Position numbers and translations under genes: made by a program. Below the pieces are notes generated by a model. It was not told the DNA's origin. It saw only the letters and a program-made list of their open reading frames with translations, and did no database searches. A stretch of 64,000 bases of DNA, taken from assembly GCF_004028155.1 (NCBI RefSeq), contig NZ_SBII01000007.1, positions 1 to 64,000 of the forward strand, written 5' to 3'. Below are positions 7,744 to 14,836 of this stretch, piece after piece (positions within the stretch are counted from its first letter, which is position 1; every line of letters starts with the position of its first letter). The DNA comes from Flavobacterium cerinum. Lineage in GTDB: Bacteria; Bacteroidota; Bacteroidia; Flavobacteriales; Flavobacteriaceae.

Positions 7744-8160
7744 ATGAAGGCAATTAAATTAGTAGTAGCGCTGGCAATGTTTACCAGCTACTCGCAGGCA
7801 CAGGTTTCTGTTAACGTAAGCATAGGGGCACGCCCTGCGCCTGCACCCGTAGTATATACAGAAGCAAGGTATTATTACCTACCGGAAATAGAATCGTATT
7901 ATGACATACCTAACAGGCAATATGTTTATATAGACAATGGTGTTTGGGTACGCAGGGCATCACTGCCTGTTGTGTATAGCCGTTATAATGTTTACAGCAG
8001 ACCAAGAGTGGTTGTAGAAAATTATTATGGAAACGCGCCTTACACCTATTATAAAGGACACAAAGCAAAATATTACAAGGGTAATAAATATAAAAAAGAC
8101 CACAAACATCATGACCATGATCGCGGACATCATAGTGGTCGTGGGCACGACAGGGACTAA
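7744..8160 (+). CDS. secreted Tyr/His-rich protein (paralogue 1)
   Basis: A 138-residue exported protein. The longer open frame begins upstream, but the ATG at 7744 starts a clear signal peptide (MKAIKLVVALAMFTSYSQAQ) and is chosen. The mature part begins VSVNVSIG and has the core YYYLPEIESYYDI..RQYVYIDNGVWVR, followed by a basic, Tyr-rich stretch and a His/Asp-rich tail (HKHHDHDRGHHSGRGHDRD) that could bind metal ions. The family is not one I can name. The next gene (8306) is a clear paralogue with the same core. Confidence 0.75.
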   Translation: MKAIKLVVALAMFTSYSQAQVSVNVSIGARPAPAPVVYTEARYYYLPEIESYYDIPNRQYVYIDNGVWVRRASLPVVYSRYNVYSRPRVVVENYYGNAPYTYYKGHKAKYYKGNKYKKDHKHHDHDRGHHSGRGHDRD

Positions 8161-8166
8161 AAATAT

Positions 8167-8191
8167 AAAAACCGACTACAAGTCGGTTTTA
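8167..8191 (+). terminator. terminator after paralogue 1
   Basis: AAAACCGACT and AGTCGGTTTT form a 10-bp stem with a 3-nt loop, followed by ATTG; it follows the stop codon by 6 bp. Confidence 0.75.
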
Positions 8192-8305
8192 TTGTTTAAA
8201 TACAAAAGCTAAATCTATCCTAATGTCATGAATTATTCCTACTATTGAATGTAATTTAGATTCGCAAATACCACTCTTAAAAATTTAAAACCTAAATTAA
8301 TCGTT

Positions 8306-8773
8306 ATGAAAACAATCAAAAATTTACTACTGGGTATACTATTCTTTACCTGCAGTTTATCTCAGGCTCAGGTATCGGTTAATGTAAATATTGGAAACCC
8401 TCCAAGTTGGGGTCCTGTAGGCTATACTGATGTGAGATACTATTACCTACCGGATATCGAAACCTACTATGATATAAACGACCGACAATATATTTATTTA
8501 ACGAACGGAAAGTGGGTACGCAGTGTAACAGTACCTGCTCCTTATCGAACTTATAATTTTTATAATGGCTATAAAGTCGTCATGACCGATTATCGCGGCC
8601 CCGAACCTTATGTGTATTACAAAACATATAAGGCGAAGTATCCAAAAGGCTACAAACCTAAACATCAAAAAACAATTGGCGTTCCTCCAGGTCAGGCTAA
8701 GAAAGCGATGTCAGGAAAACATAAAGACCATGGTGGTGGAAAAGGTCACGGCCATGGTAAGGATAAACATTAG
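8306..8773 (+). CDS. secreted Tyr/His-rich protein (paralogue 2)
   Basis: A 155-residue exported paralogue of the preceding gene. Signal peptide 1-21 (MKTIKNLLLGILFFTCSLSQ), mature start VSVNVNIGNPP, and core YYYLPDIETYYDINDRQYIYLTNGKWVRS. The tail is Lys/Gly/His-rich (GKHKDHGGGKGHGHGKDKH). The shared core and divergent metal-binding-like tails suggest an old local duplication. The two genes have separate terminators, so they are probably separate transcripts. Confidence 0.75.
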   Translation: MKTIKNLLLGILFFTCSLSQAQVSVNVNIGNPPSWGPVGYTDVRYYYLPDIETYYDINDRQYIYLTNGKWVRSVTVPAPYRTYNFYNGYKVVMTDYRGPEPYVYYKTYKAKYPKGYKPKHQKTIGVPPGQAKKAMSGKHKDHGGGKGHGHGKDKH

Positions 8774-8816
8774 GAATTTTTTTAAATAAACTTAGGTCTA
8801 TATTGGCTTTATTTAT

Positions 8817-8847
8817 AAAAGCGCTACCCGAAAGGGTAGCGCTTTTT
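8817..8847 (+). terminator. terminator with GAAA tetraloop after paralogue 2
   Basis: AAAAGCGCTACCC and GGGTAGCGCTTTTT form a perfect 13-bp stem closed by a GAAA loop, ending in a T tract. Confidence 0.88.
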
Positions 8848-8915
8848 GTTTTTAAACAGTTAGATCTTACAAATAATTCATCCATAAAAACTTTTCTCAA
8901 GTTATCATCACGAGG

Positions 8916-8942
8916 CCAATTGTAGGCGGGTCAATTGTCCGC
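8916..8942 (+). promoter_or_regulatory. candidate C-protein operator (CAATTGT direct repeat)
   Basis: Two copies of CAATTGT (8917-8923 and 8932-8938), each with a CAATTG palindromic core, are spaced 15 bp apart just upstream of the controller-gene start at 8958. Flanking GCGG/CCGC adds partial dyad symmetry around the second copy. Controller proteins of restriction systems typically bind paired boxes upstream of their own gene, so this is a plausible autoregulatory site. It is inferred from position and symmetry only. Confidence 0.4.
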
Positions 8943-8957
8943 ATAACCATAATTTTA

Positions 8958-9185
8958 ATGACAATGAATATTAAAGAAAAAATCGGATTAAAGGTTAAAT
9001 CCATGAGAGAAGAAAAAGGCTTTTCCATTGAGCATTTAGCTAATATATCGAATGTTGACAGAAATTATATTTCTGATATCGAAAAGGGACAAAGGAATGT
9101 TTCAATAACAATTATTGAAAAAATTATCCATGCACTTGACGTTGATTTTGCAACTTTTTTTAATGACAAATCCTTTGTAAAATGA
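8958..9185 (+). CDS. XRE-family controller (C) protein of the restriction-modification system
   Basis: A 75-residue helix-turn-helix protein of the Cro/CI (XRE) family. The HTH covers about residues 11-65, with SIEHLANISNVDRNYISDIEKG matching the recognition-helix region of C proteins. Such proteins time methylase and endonuclease expression after the system enters a cell. Its stop overlaps the methyltransferase ATG as ATGA (9182-9185), so it belongs to the same transcript. A second ATG at 8964 is also possible; the sequence TAATTTTA at 8950-8957, one base off the -7 consensus, would make an mRNA starting close to that codon. Confidence 0.85.
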   Translation: MTMNIKEKIGLKVKSMREEKGFSIEHLANISNVDRNYISDIEKGQRNVSITIIEKIIHALDVDFATFFNDKSFVK

Positions 9186-10459
9186 AGATGAAAGAAAAAT
9201 TATCAATAAACGAATTTGATGGCAAAAAATTTAAGGAAAAAGCAATTGAGCCTAATGATTACAACAAAGCAGTTTTAACTCACTATTTACACAATATAGA
9301 AAATGGTGTTGCTAAACATTACGAAAAAGATGCAAAAAAATATTTGGAAGATTTTGTTACTTACAAAAATAACTCTGAAGATCTAAAAATAGTTTCAGAT
9401 GTTGCTTTACAGCAATTACTCTTTGAAGTTAAAGATGTTCCATTCCCAACTCCTGAAAATTATACTTTTAAGTTTATTGACCTTTTTGCAGGAATAGGAG
9501 GATTCAGATTAGCGTTACAAAGATTGGGTGGTAAGTGTGTGTTTACATCTGAATGGGATGCAAATGCACAAAAAACATATCAAGCAAATTATGGAGAAGT
9601 GCCTTTTGGAGATATCACAAAGGAACAAACAAAAAAGTATGTGCCTGATAATTTCGATTTACTTTGTGCTGGTTTTCCATGCCAGGCTTTTTCAATTGCC
9701 GGAAAGCGCGGAGGATTTGAAGACACAAGAGGAACTTTGTTTTTTGATGTTGCTGAGATAATTAAAATGAAAAGACCAAAAGCTATTTTTCTTGAAAATG
9801 TAAAAGGCCTTAGAAATCATAATGGCGGAAAAACTTTAGCCACTATTCTAAATGTTTTAAGAAACGATCTTGACTATTTTGTTCCTGAACCCCAAATTAT
9901 CAATGCAAAAGATCATGGGGTACCCCAAAACCGTGAACGAATTTACATCGTAGGCTTTAGAAATGATTTAGGAATTACAGAATTTGAATATCCAAAACCG
10001 AAAGGTATTATGGTTTCATTCGCAGACATTAAAGAAAAAAAAGTCGTCCCAACAAAATATTATCTTTCAAATCAATATTTGAAAACTTTAAGAGAGCACA
10101 AAGCACGTCATGCAAGTAAAGGCAATGGGTTTGGGTTTGAAATAATACCCGATTCAGGAATAGCTAATGCGATTGTTGTCGGAGGTATGGGACGCGAAAG
10201 GAATTTAGTTTTAGATCACAGAATTACAGATTTTACTCCAACAACTCATATTAAAGGCGAAGTCAACAGAGAAGGTATTAGAAAAATGACTCCTCGCGAA
10301 TGGGCAAGATTACAAGGTTTTCCAGATGAGTTTATAATTCCAGTTGCAGATGTATCTGCTTACAAACAATTTGGTAATTCCGTTGCTGTACCTGCTATAC
10401 AGGCAACTGCTCAAAAAATTCTTAACCTAATTCAAGCTACAAATGCTAAAAGGAAATAA
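9182..10459 (+). CDS. DNA (cytosine-5-)-methyltransferase, HpaII-type
   Basis: A 425-residue C5-cytosine methyltransferase that protects the recognition site of the linked endonuclease. In order: N-terminal extension (1-95), motif I FIDLFAGIGGFRLAL (98-112), motif IV with catalytic Cys167 in GFPCQAFS, motif VI ENV (205-207), motif VIII QNRERIYIVGF, a target-recognition region, and motif X with QFGNSVAVP near the C-terminus. Specificity CCGG is inferred from the neighbouring HpaII-family endonuclease and Vsr, not from the recognition region itself. The start could also be ATG 9188. It overlaps the endonuclease gene by 17 nt. Confidence 0.93.
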   Translation: MKMKEKLSINEFDGKKFKEKAIEPNDYNKAVLTHYLHNIENGVAKHYEKDAKKYLEDFVTYKNNSEDLKIVSDVALQQLLFEVKDVPFPTPENYTFKFIDLFAGIGGFRLALQRLGGKCVFTSEWDANAQKTYQANYGEVPFGDITKEQTKKYVPDNFDLLCAGFPCQAFSIAGKRGGFEDTRGTLFFDVAEIIKMKRPKAIFLENVKGLRNHNGGKTLATILNVLRNDLDYFVPEPQIINAKDHGVPQNRERIYIVGFRNDLGITEFEYPKPKGIMVSFADIKEKKVVPTKYYLSNQYLKTLREHKARHASKGNGFGFEIIPDSGIANAIVVGGMGRERNLVLDHRITDFTPTTHIKGEVNREGIRKMTPREWARLQGFPDEFIIPVADVSAYKQFGNSVAVPAIQATAQKILNLIQATNAKRK

Positions 10460-11522
10460 AGGAGAATGGAGTGAAATCTACGCTCTGTTTAAATTACTTG
10501 CTGACAAAACATTAAAATTAGGCAATGAAAATGTAGAAATTATAAAAAATGCATTTTATCCAATTATTAAAATTCTTCGATCAGAATCGAATGGCAATTT
10601 TGAATATTCCATCCAAGATAATATTGTAGTTATTTCGGGATCAAATAAAACAATAAAAATTCCTATACAAGAATTTAAAACCAAATCACTTACGTTATTA
10701 AATGCAATTAAACAAAGTAATGAAACTACATTTTCGATTCCAGAAATTGAAGAGTTCATGCGAAGTATTAACTGTATTTCATTAAAAGCAAGTTCCTCAG
10801 CAAAAACTGACATTAACATAATTATTCATGATCAGAGGACCAATCAACAGCCAACATTAGGTTTTAGTATAAAATCACAATTAGGAAATCCGTCAACCTT
10901 ATTAAATGCTGGAAAAACAACTAATTTTATTTATAAAGTCGAAAATATTGAATTAGATGAGAATAAAATTGAGAAGATAAACACATTGGACACTCATAGT
11001 AAAATAAAAGATCGGATTCAATTAATCAAAGATTATGGAGGAAGATTTAAGTTTATTTCAACAGAACAACAAATATTTTCTAACAACTTAATACTCATTG
11101 ACAGTTTATTGCCTGATATAGTTGGAGAAATGATATATGATTTTTATACAAGTAACCGTTCTAAAATCAGTGATCTTATTTCATCCATAGAAAATTTAAA
11201 TCCTATAGAATTTGATAATTCAAATAAACATAAATTTTATAGTTACAAAATTAAACGTTTTTTAACCGATGTAGCTTTAGGAATGATGCCTTCAAAAGTT
11301 TGGACAGGAGATTATGATGCTACTGGAGGATATTTAATAGTCAAAAAAGATGGTGAAATTTTATGCTATCATGTATATGATAAGAATGAATTCGAAAACT
11401 ATTTAATCAATAATACTAAAATGGATACTGCAAGTACTTCAAGATATCAATTTGGAAAGCTTTATATCGATAAAGGTAATTTATACTTTAAACTTAACCT
11501 ACAAATTAGGTTCCTAAAATAA
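10443..11522 (+). CDS. HpaII-family type II restriction endonuclease
   Basis: A 359-residue protein that looks like the HpaII restriction endonuclease family: the N-terminus KGEWSEIYALFKLLAD and the central TDINIIIHD...GFSIKSQLGNPSTLLN segment are characteristic, and the length is close to that of R.HpaII. Asp123 and Lys144 in that segment are the likely PD-(D/E)xK-type metal and catalytic residues. HpaII enzymes cut C^CGG. The gene is visibly more AT-rich than the flanking chromosome, in keeping with transfer. Its stop codon directly abuts the vsr start. Confidence 0.88.
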   Translation: MLKGNKGEWSEIYALFKLLADKTLKLGNENVEIIKNAFYPIIKILRSESNGNFEYSIQDNIVVISGSNKTIKIPIQEFKTKSLTLLNAIKQSNETTFSIPEIEEFMRSINCISLKASSSAKTDINIIIHDQRTNQQPTLGFSIKSQLGNPSTLLNAGKTTNFIYKVENIELDENKIEKINTLDTHSKIKDRIQLIKDYGGRFKFISTEQQIFSNNLILIDSLLPDIVGEMIYDFYTSNRSKISDLISSIENLNPIEFDNSNKHKFYSYKIKRFLTDVALGMMPSKVWTGDYDATGGYLIVKKDGEILCYHVYDKNEFENYLINNTKMDTASTSRYQFGKLYIDKGNLYFKLNLQIRFLK

Positions 11523-11945
11523 ATGGACCGCCATACACCCCAACAACGTTCCAAAAATATGTCTGCCGTGAAAAGCACAGGTACAAAAGCGGAAGTTTGT
11601 TTAGGGAAAGCTCTATGGCAATTGGGGCTTCGATATCGTAAGAATAACAAAACTGTTTTTGGCAAACCCGATTTTACATTCAAAAAATATAAAATTGCTG
11701 TTTTTGTTGATAGCGAATTTTTCCACGGGAAAGATTGGGATACAAAAAAAAAGCCAGCAACTAATGCAGCGTTTTGGCTTAAAAAAATTTCCAGAAATAT
11801 AGAGCGAGATAAAGAAGTCAATGCTTATTTACAATCTAATGGCTGGACAGTTCTCCGGTTTTGGAGTAAAGAAGTAAATAAAAACTTAACCGGCTGCGTT
11901 GGCCTTATTGCAGAGGCAATAGACAAAGCAGCCGGCAAAATATAG
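11523..11945 (+). CDS. vsr: very short patch repair endonuclease (Vsr)
   Basis: A 140-residue Vsr-type nickase that acts at T:G mismatches produced when 5-methylcytosine deaminates in the methylase target site. Conserved features are RSKNMSAVKSTGTKAE (10-24), PDF with probable catalytic Asp50, FFHG with His68, and the helix PATNAAFWLKKISRNIERD. The Cys/His cluster that binds structural zinc in E. coli Vsr is not present; this stretch reads VDSEFFHGKDW. It is the last gene of the restriction-modification operon, with no terminator before the convergent stop codon at 11946. Confidence 0.93.
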   Translation: MDRHTPQQRSKNMSAVKSTGTKAEVCLGKALWQLGLRYRKNNKTVFGKPDFTFKKYKIAVFVDSEFFHGKDWDTKKKPATNAAFWLKKISRNIERDKEVNAYLQSNGWTVLRFWSKEVNKNLTGCVGLIAEAIDKAAGKI

Positions 11946-12185
11946 TTATTGAAGGTCTATTCTTAATTTATTTGTAGTAAAGGCATCTACAACGGAAATA
12001 TAATCTACTTCGTCCCAATTGGTATCTTCATGTATGGCTTCAAATTCTTTAGCCCAACTTATAAATTCAGCAATATCTTCTCTTGAATCTCCCGAAAAGA
12101 ACCCTTTCTGCCCTGCCATAAAAGCAATATCGGCTATCGCCTCAAATAACTTAAAATCTTCAACGGAGTGTTGCAAACTGTACAT
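11946..12185 (-). CDS. small hypothetical acidic protein
   Basis: A 79-residue acidic, soluble protein with no signal peptide, probably all-helical (SVEDFKLFEAIADIAFMAGQKG; DIAEFISWAKEFEAIHEDTNWDEVDY). I do not recognise the family. Its stop codon lies immediately next to the vsr stop, so the restriction island appears to have been inserted right up against this gene, or the two transcripts run into each other. An anti-restriction or accessory role would be speculation. Confidence 0.6.
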   Translation of the reverse strand: MYSLQHSVEDFKLFEAIADIAFMAGQKGFFSGDSREDIAEFISWAKEFEAIHEDTNWDEVDYISVVDAFTTNKLRIDLQ

Positions 12186-12367
12186 AGTAATAGGTTTAAT
12201 TGATTGATGATTACAATTTTATGAAAATTTTTAACAACATTTATCATAAAAATATTAACTTATCAACAATTTGGGCATAAAACAAAATTTATAATAACTT
12301 TAATTCTTAAATTTCAACAATTAAACAATACATAGATTATTTTTTTACTTTTATAAAAATAATCTAC

Positions 12368-12892
12368 ATGAAAAAATTATACCTCTGCCTTTCTATCCTC
12401 ACGATCGTTACTACTGCTTTTATCGTAAATAAAGAAAAAGCAACAGATCCCAAGACCGAAAAAAAAGCCATTACTACTCTTTTAAACGACTGGCATCTCG
12501 CTGCTGCTAAAGCCGACTATAACGGTTACTTTGGTAAGATTGCAGAAGATGGAATATACATTGGTACTGATGCAACAGAAAATTGGGATAAAAAAGCATT
12601 CATTGCTTTCTCTAAGCCTTATTTCGACAAAGGAAAAGCATGGGATTTTAAAGCCCTGGAGCGTAATATCTACTTTAGCAAAGATGGAAAAACAGCTTGG
12701 TTCGATGAATTACTTGATACTTGGATGAAAGTTTGTCGCGGATCGGGAGTATTGGAGAAACAAGGTAAGGAATGGAAGATAAAACACTATGTATTGTCTA
12801 TGACTGTTCCTAATGATGCTACTAAAGAAGTATTACCTTTTAAAGCAAAATATGAAGATGCCCTTATAGAAAAATTAAAGGCAAAGAAATAA
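12368..12892 (+). CDS. exported NTF2-like (SnoaL/DUF4440-type) protein
   Basis: A 174-residue protein with an N-terminal hydrophobic export segment (about 1-21) and a cone-shaped NTF2-like domain: KAITTLLNDWHLAAAKADYNGYF, then DGIYIGTDATENWDKKAFIAF, then a C-terminal strand set ending GKEWKIKHYVLSMTVPND. These domains act as small enzymes or ligand-binding pockets; no catalytic set can be assigned here. A TACTTTTA element (12346-12353), one base off the -7 consensus, sits just upstream. It has a shared terminator with the convergent threonine dehydrogenase. Confidence 0.78.
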   Translation: MKKLYLCLSILTIVTTAFIVNKEKATDPKTEKKAITTLLNDWHLAAAKADYNGYFGKIAEDGIYIGTDATENWDKKAFIAFSKPYFDKGKAWDFKALERNIYFSKDGKTAWFDELLDTWMKVCRGSGVLEKQGKEWKIKHYVLSMTVPNDATKEVLPFKAKYEDALIEKLKAKK

Positions 12893-12906
12893 AACTTAAC
12901 AAAACG

Positions 12907-12961
12907 AAAACGCGGATAACTTAGATTTTAGTAATTGCTAAAGTCCTGTTATCCGCGTTTT
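12907..12961. terminator. bidirectional terminator
   Basis: AAAACGCGGATAAC and GTTATCCGCGTTTT are perfectly complementary, with a further TTAG/CTAA pairing inside the loop. It separates the convergent genes ending at 12892 and 12992. Confidence 0.85.
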
Positions 12962-12991
12962 CAATATATATAGTTCCTGTGTAATTCGTTG

Positions 12992-13936
12992 TTAAACCTT
13001 CTCGCTTAAATGTGCCAGCATATCTGAGGTCATTGAAGTAAGATCGAACTCATGTTTCCAGTTCCAATCCTGTCTTGCACTGTTATCATCAATACTTTGC
13101 GGCCAACTGTCAGCAATTTTCTGACGGAAGTCCGGTGCATAATCAATCGTGAAATCCGGAATCTCTTTTTTAATAGCTTCAGCAATTTCTTTTGGTGTAA
13201 AGTCCATTGCCGATAAGTTGTAAGCCGATCGTATCTTGATACTGTCGGCAGGAGCCTGCATGATTTCTATTGTTGCACGAATTGCATCGTCCATATACAT
13301 CATTGGCAGTCTTGTTTCTTCACTTAAAAAACAAGTATATTTTCCATCGCTTAACGCTTTATGGTAAATATCTACTGCATAATCTGTAGTGCCACCCCCA
13401 GGAAGTGTAGACCAGCTAATTAAACCCGGATAACGAATACTGCGCACATCTACTCCATAAATGTTATGGTAGTACTCGCACCATCTTTCGCCAGATTGTT
13501 TTGAGATTCCGTAAACCGTTGACGGCTCCATTACTGTATACTGTGGTGTATCTTGTTTTGGTGTTGTAGGCCCGAAAACAGCAATACTTGACGGCCAGAA
13601 TATTTTTTTGATCTTTCCGGCTTTAGCAAGGTTAAGCACGTGGAAAAGTGAATTCATATTAAGGTCCCATGCAAAAGCAGGGTTTTTTTCGGCAGTAGCC
13701 GAAAGCAATGCAGCCATAAGATAAACATCTTCAACCTCATGCTTTTCAATTATAGATTCGATTTGATTAAAATCAAGAGCATTTACTACTTCAAACGGAC
13801 CCGAGGCTACAAATTCCGGCTCTCCCTTTCTAATATCTGACGCTACTACGTTTTCAGTTCCATAAACCTCTCTAAGTTTCTTAGTTAGCTCTGTACCTAT
13901 TTGGCCACAAGCACCAATGATTAAAATCCTTCCCAT
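12992..13936 (-). CDS. L-threonine 3-dehydrogenase, epimerase-fold type
   Basis: A 314-residue extended short-chain dehydrogenase that oxidises L-threonine with NAD to 2-amino-3-ketobutyrate. Rossmann motif GACGQIG (8-14), active-site Ser around 116-117 in PSSIAVFGP, Tyr142 and Lys146 in YGISK, and the PGLISW...PGGGTTDYAV block mark the UDP-galactose-epimerase-like threonine dehydrogenase known from Flavobacterium frigidimaris. The open frame extends to a GTG at 13957, but that codon overlaps the promoter -7 element (13957-13964); the ATG at 13936 gives the standard N-terminus MGRILIIG. No kbl (2-amino-3-ketobutyrate ligase) is adjacent. Confidence 0.88.
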   Translation of the reverse strand: MGRILIIGACGQIGTELTKKLREVYGTENVVASDIRKGEPEFVASGPFEVVNALDFNQIESIIEKHEVEDVYLMAALLSATAEKNPAFAWDLNMNSLFHVLNLAKAGKIKKIFWPSSIAVFGPTTPKQDTPQYTVMEPSTVYGISKQSGERWCEYYHNIYGVDVRSIRYPGLISWSTLPGGGTTDYAVDIYHKALSDGKYTCFLSEETRLPMMYMDDAIRATIEIMQAPADSIKIRSAYNLSAMDFTPKEIAEAIKKEIPDFTIDYAPDFRQKIADSWPQSIDDNSARQDWNWKHEFDLTSMTSDMLAHLSEKV

Positions 13937-13956
13937 AATTTCACATATTAATGCCA

Positions 13957-13964
13957 CAAATATA
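13957..13964 (-). promoter_or_regulatory. -7 promoter element TATATTTG for threonine dehydrogenase
   Basis: TATATTTG on the minus strand, 20 bp before the chosen ATG at 13936. Its position rules out the upstream GTG start. Confidence 0.6.
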
Positions 13965-14149
13965 ATGTTTTCAGATTATGAATTTCATTCTGTTATAACG
14001 CTGTTATAACATTTTTTTAAAAGATTGTGATTCAGCAACACTTCTAACTGCATTATCCTGAAAATAAAGTGCTTTTTTACATCAAAACGTTTAACAACCG
14101 CTTAACTAAAGAATTTACCCATAAAACAACCATATTGGCCTAACATTTG

Positions 14150-14157
14150 TAAATTTG
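14150..14157 (+). promoter_or_regulatory. -7 promoter element TAAATTTG
   Basis: Exact TAnnTTTG, 18 bp before the ATG at 14176. It overlaps an in-frame TTG (14155) that would otherwise lengthen the lipoprotein and so decides the start. Confidence 0.55.
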
Positions 14158-14175
14158 CTTTTTCAACACTATACC

Positions 14176-14820
14176 ATGAAATACCTGAAAATCATTATGC
14201 TTTCCTTTTTGTCGGTACTACTTTTTTCCTGTAAGGATGACGAGCAGCAACGACAGGCAGCAACTCTTAAAGCTCAAAAACAAAACGATTCTATACTTAA
14301 AGTCATTAGTGGCAACTGGAACTTTAATGTTCCGCCAATTACACCTAAGGTAGCAGCCCAGATAGGTTCCTGGAACGAATGGGCGCAATTTAATAACGAA
14401 CTGTCTCAAAAACCAACAGGTTCTATTAGTGCATACAGAACAAAAACCAAGAATCTTGTCAACAAAGCCGATTTACTTAAAAACAATATCCCTGCCTTTT
14501 TTGACAAACCACAAGTGCGCAGCCGTATAGGAGTTCTTATTACTAAAGTAAAATCGTTGTACACTTATATTAATATTGATGTTATTCCCGATAAAAAGGT
14601 AATAAGCCTCATTAAAGAGGTTACTCACGAAATGACATCTCTCCAGAATCAGTTTGACGAACTTGTTCGCTTTAGCGAAATCCCAAAAGAATTTGGCGAG
14701 GAAGAAATGATAAAGGCTTTGGACACTGTACGCAGGGCCAATCCTGATGCTATACCATCTGCAAACACAACATCTCCTGTAAAACCTATTGGCCCGGGAG
14801 TATCGAGAAAGCGAATCTAA
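14176..14820 (+). CDS. predicted lipoprotein of unknown function
   Basis: A 214-residue lipoprotein: signal sequence MKYLKIIMLSFLSVLLFSC with the lipidated Cys at 19, followed by an Asp/Glu/Gln-rich, probably helical chain (KDDEQQRQAATLKAQKQND; EVTHEMTSLQNQFDELVRF) and a Pro/Ser/Thr-rich tail. No family recognised. It immediately precedes mfd; the longest mfd frame would overlap it by 32 nt, and with the preferred mfd start the gap is 16 bp, so the two probably share a transcript. Confidence 0.7.
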   Translation: MKYLKIIMLSFLSVLLFSCKDDEQQRQAATLKAQKQNDSILKVISGNWNFNVPPITPKVAAQIGSWNEWAQFNNELSQKPTGSISAYRTKTKNLVNKADLLKNNIPAFFDKPQVRSRIGVLITKVKSLYTYINIDVIPDKKVISLIKEVTHEMTSLQNQFDELVRFSEIPKEFGEEEMIKALDTVRRANPDAIPSANTTSPVKPIGPGVSRKRI

Positions 14821-14836
14821 AACCCGGAACATTACA

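Noticed and set aside
8958..11945. Prophage or integrative element around the restriction genes
   Set aside because: No integrase, att-like direct repeats or tRNA gene were seen at the borders; the island seems to be the restriction operon alone.
13937..13957. GTG start at 13957 for the threonine dehydrogenase
   Set aside because: The codon lies in the -7 element and the extra residues (MALICEI) are absent from the expected Rossmann start MGRILIIG.
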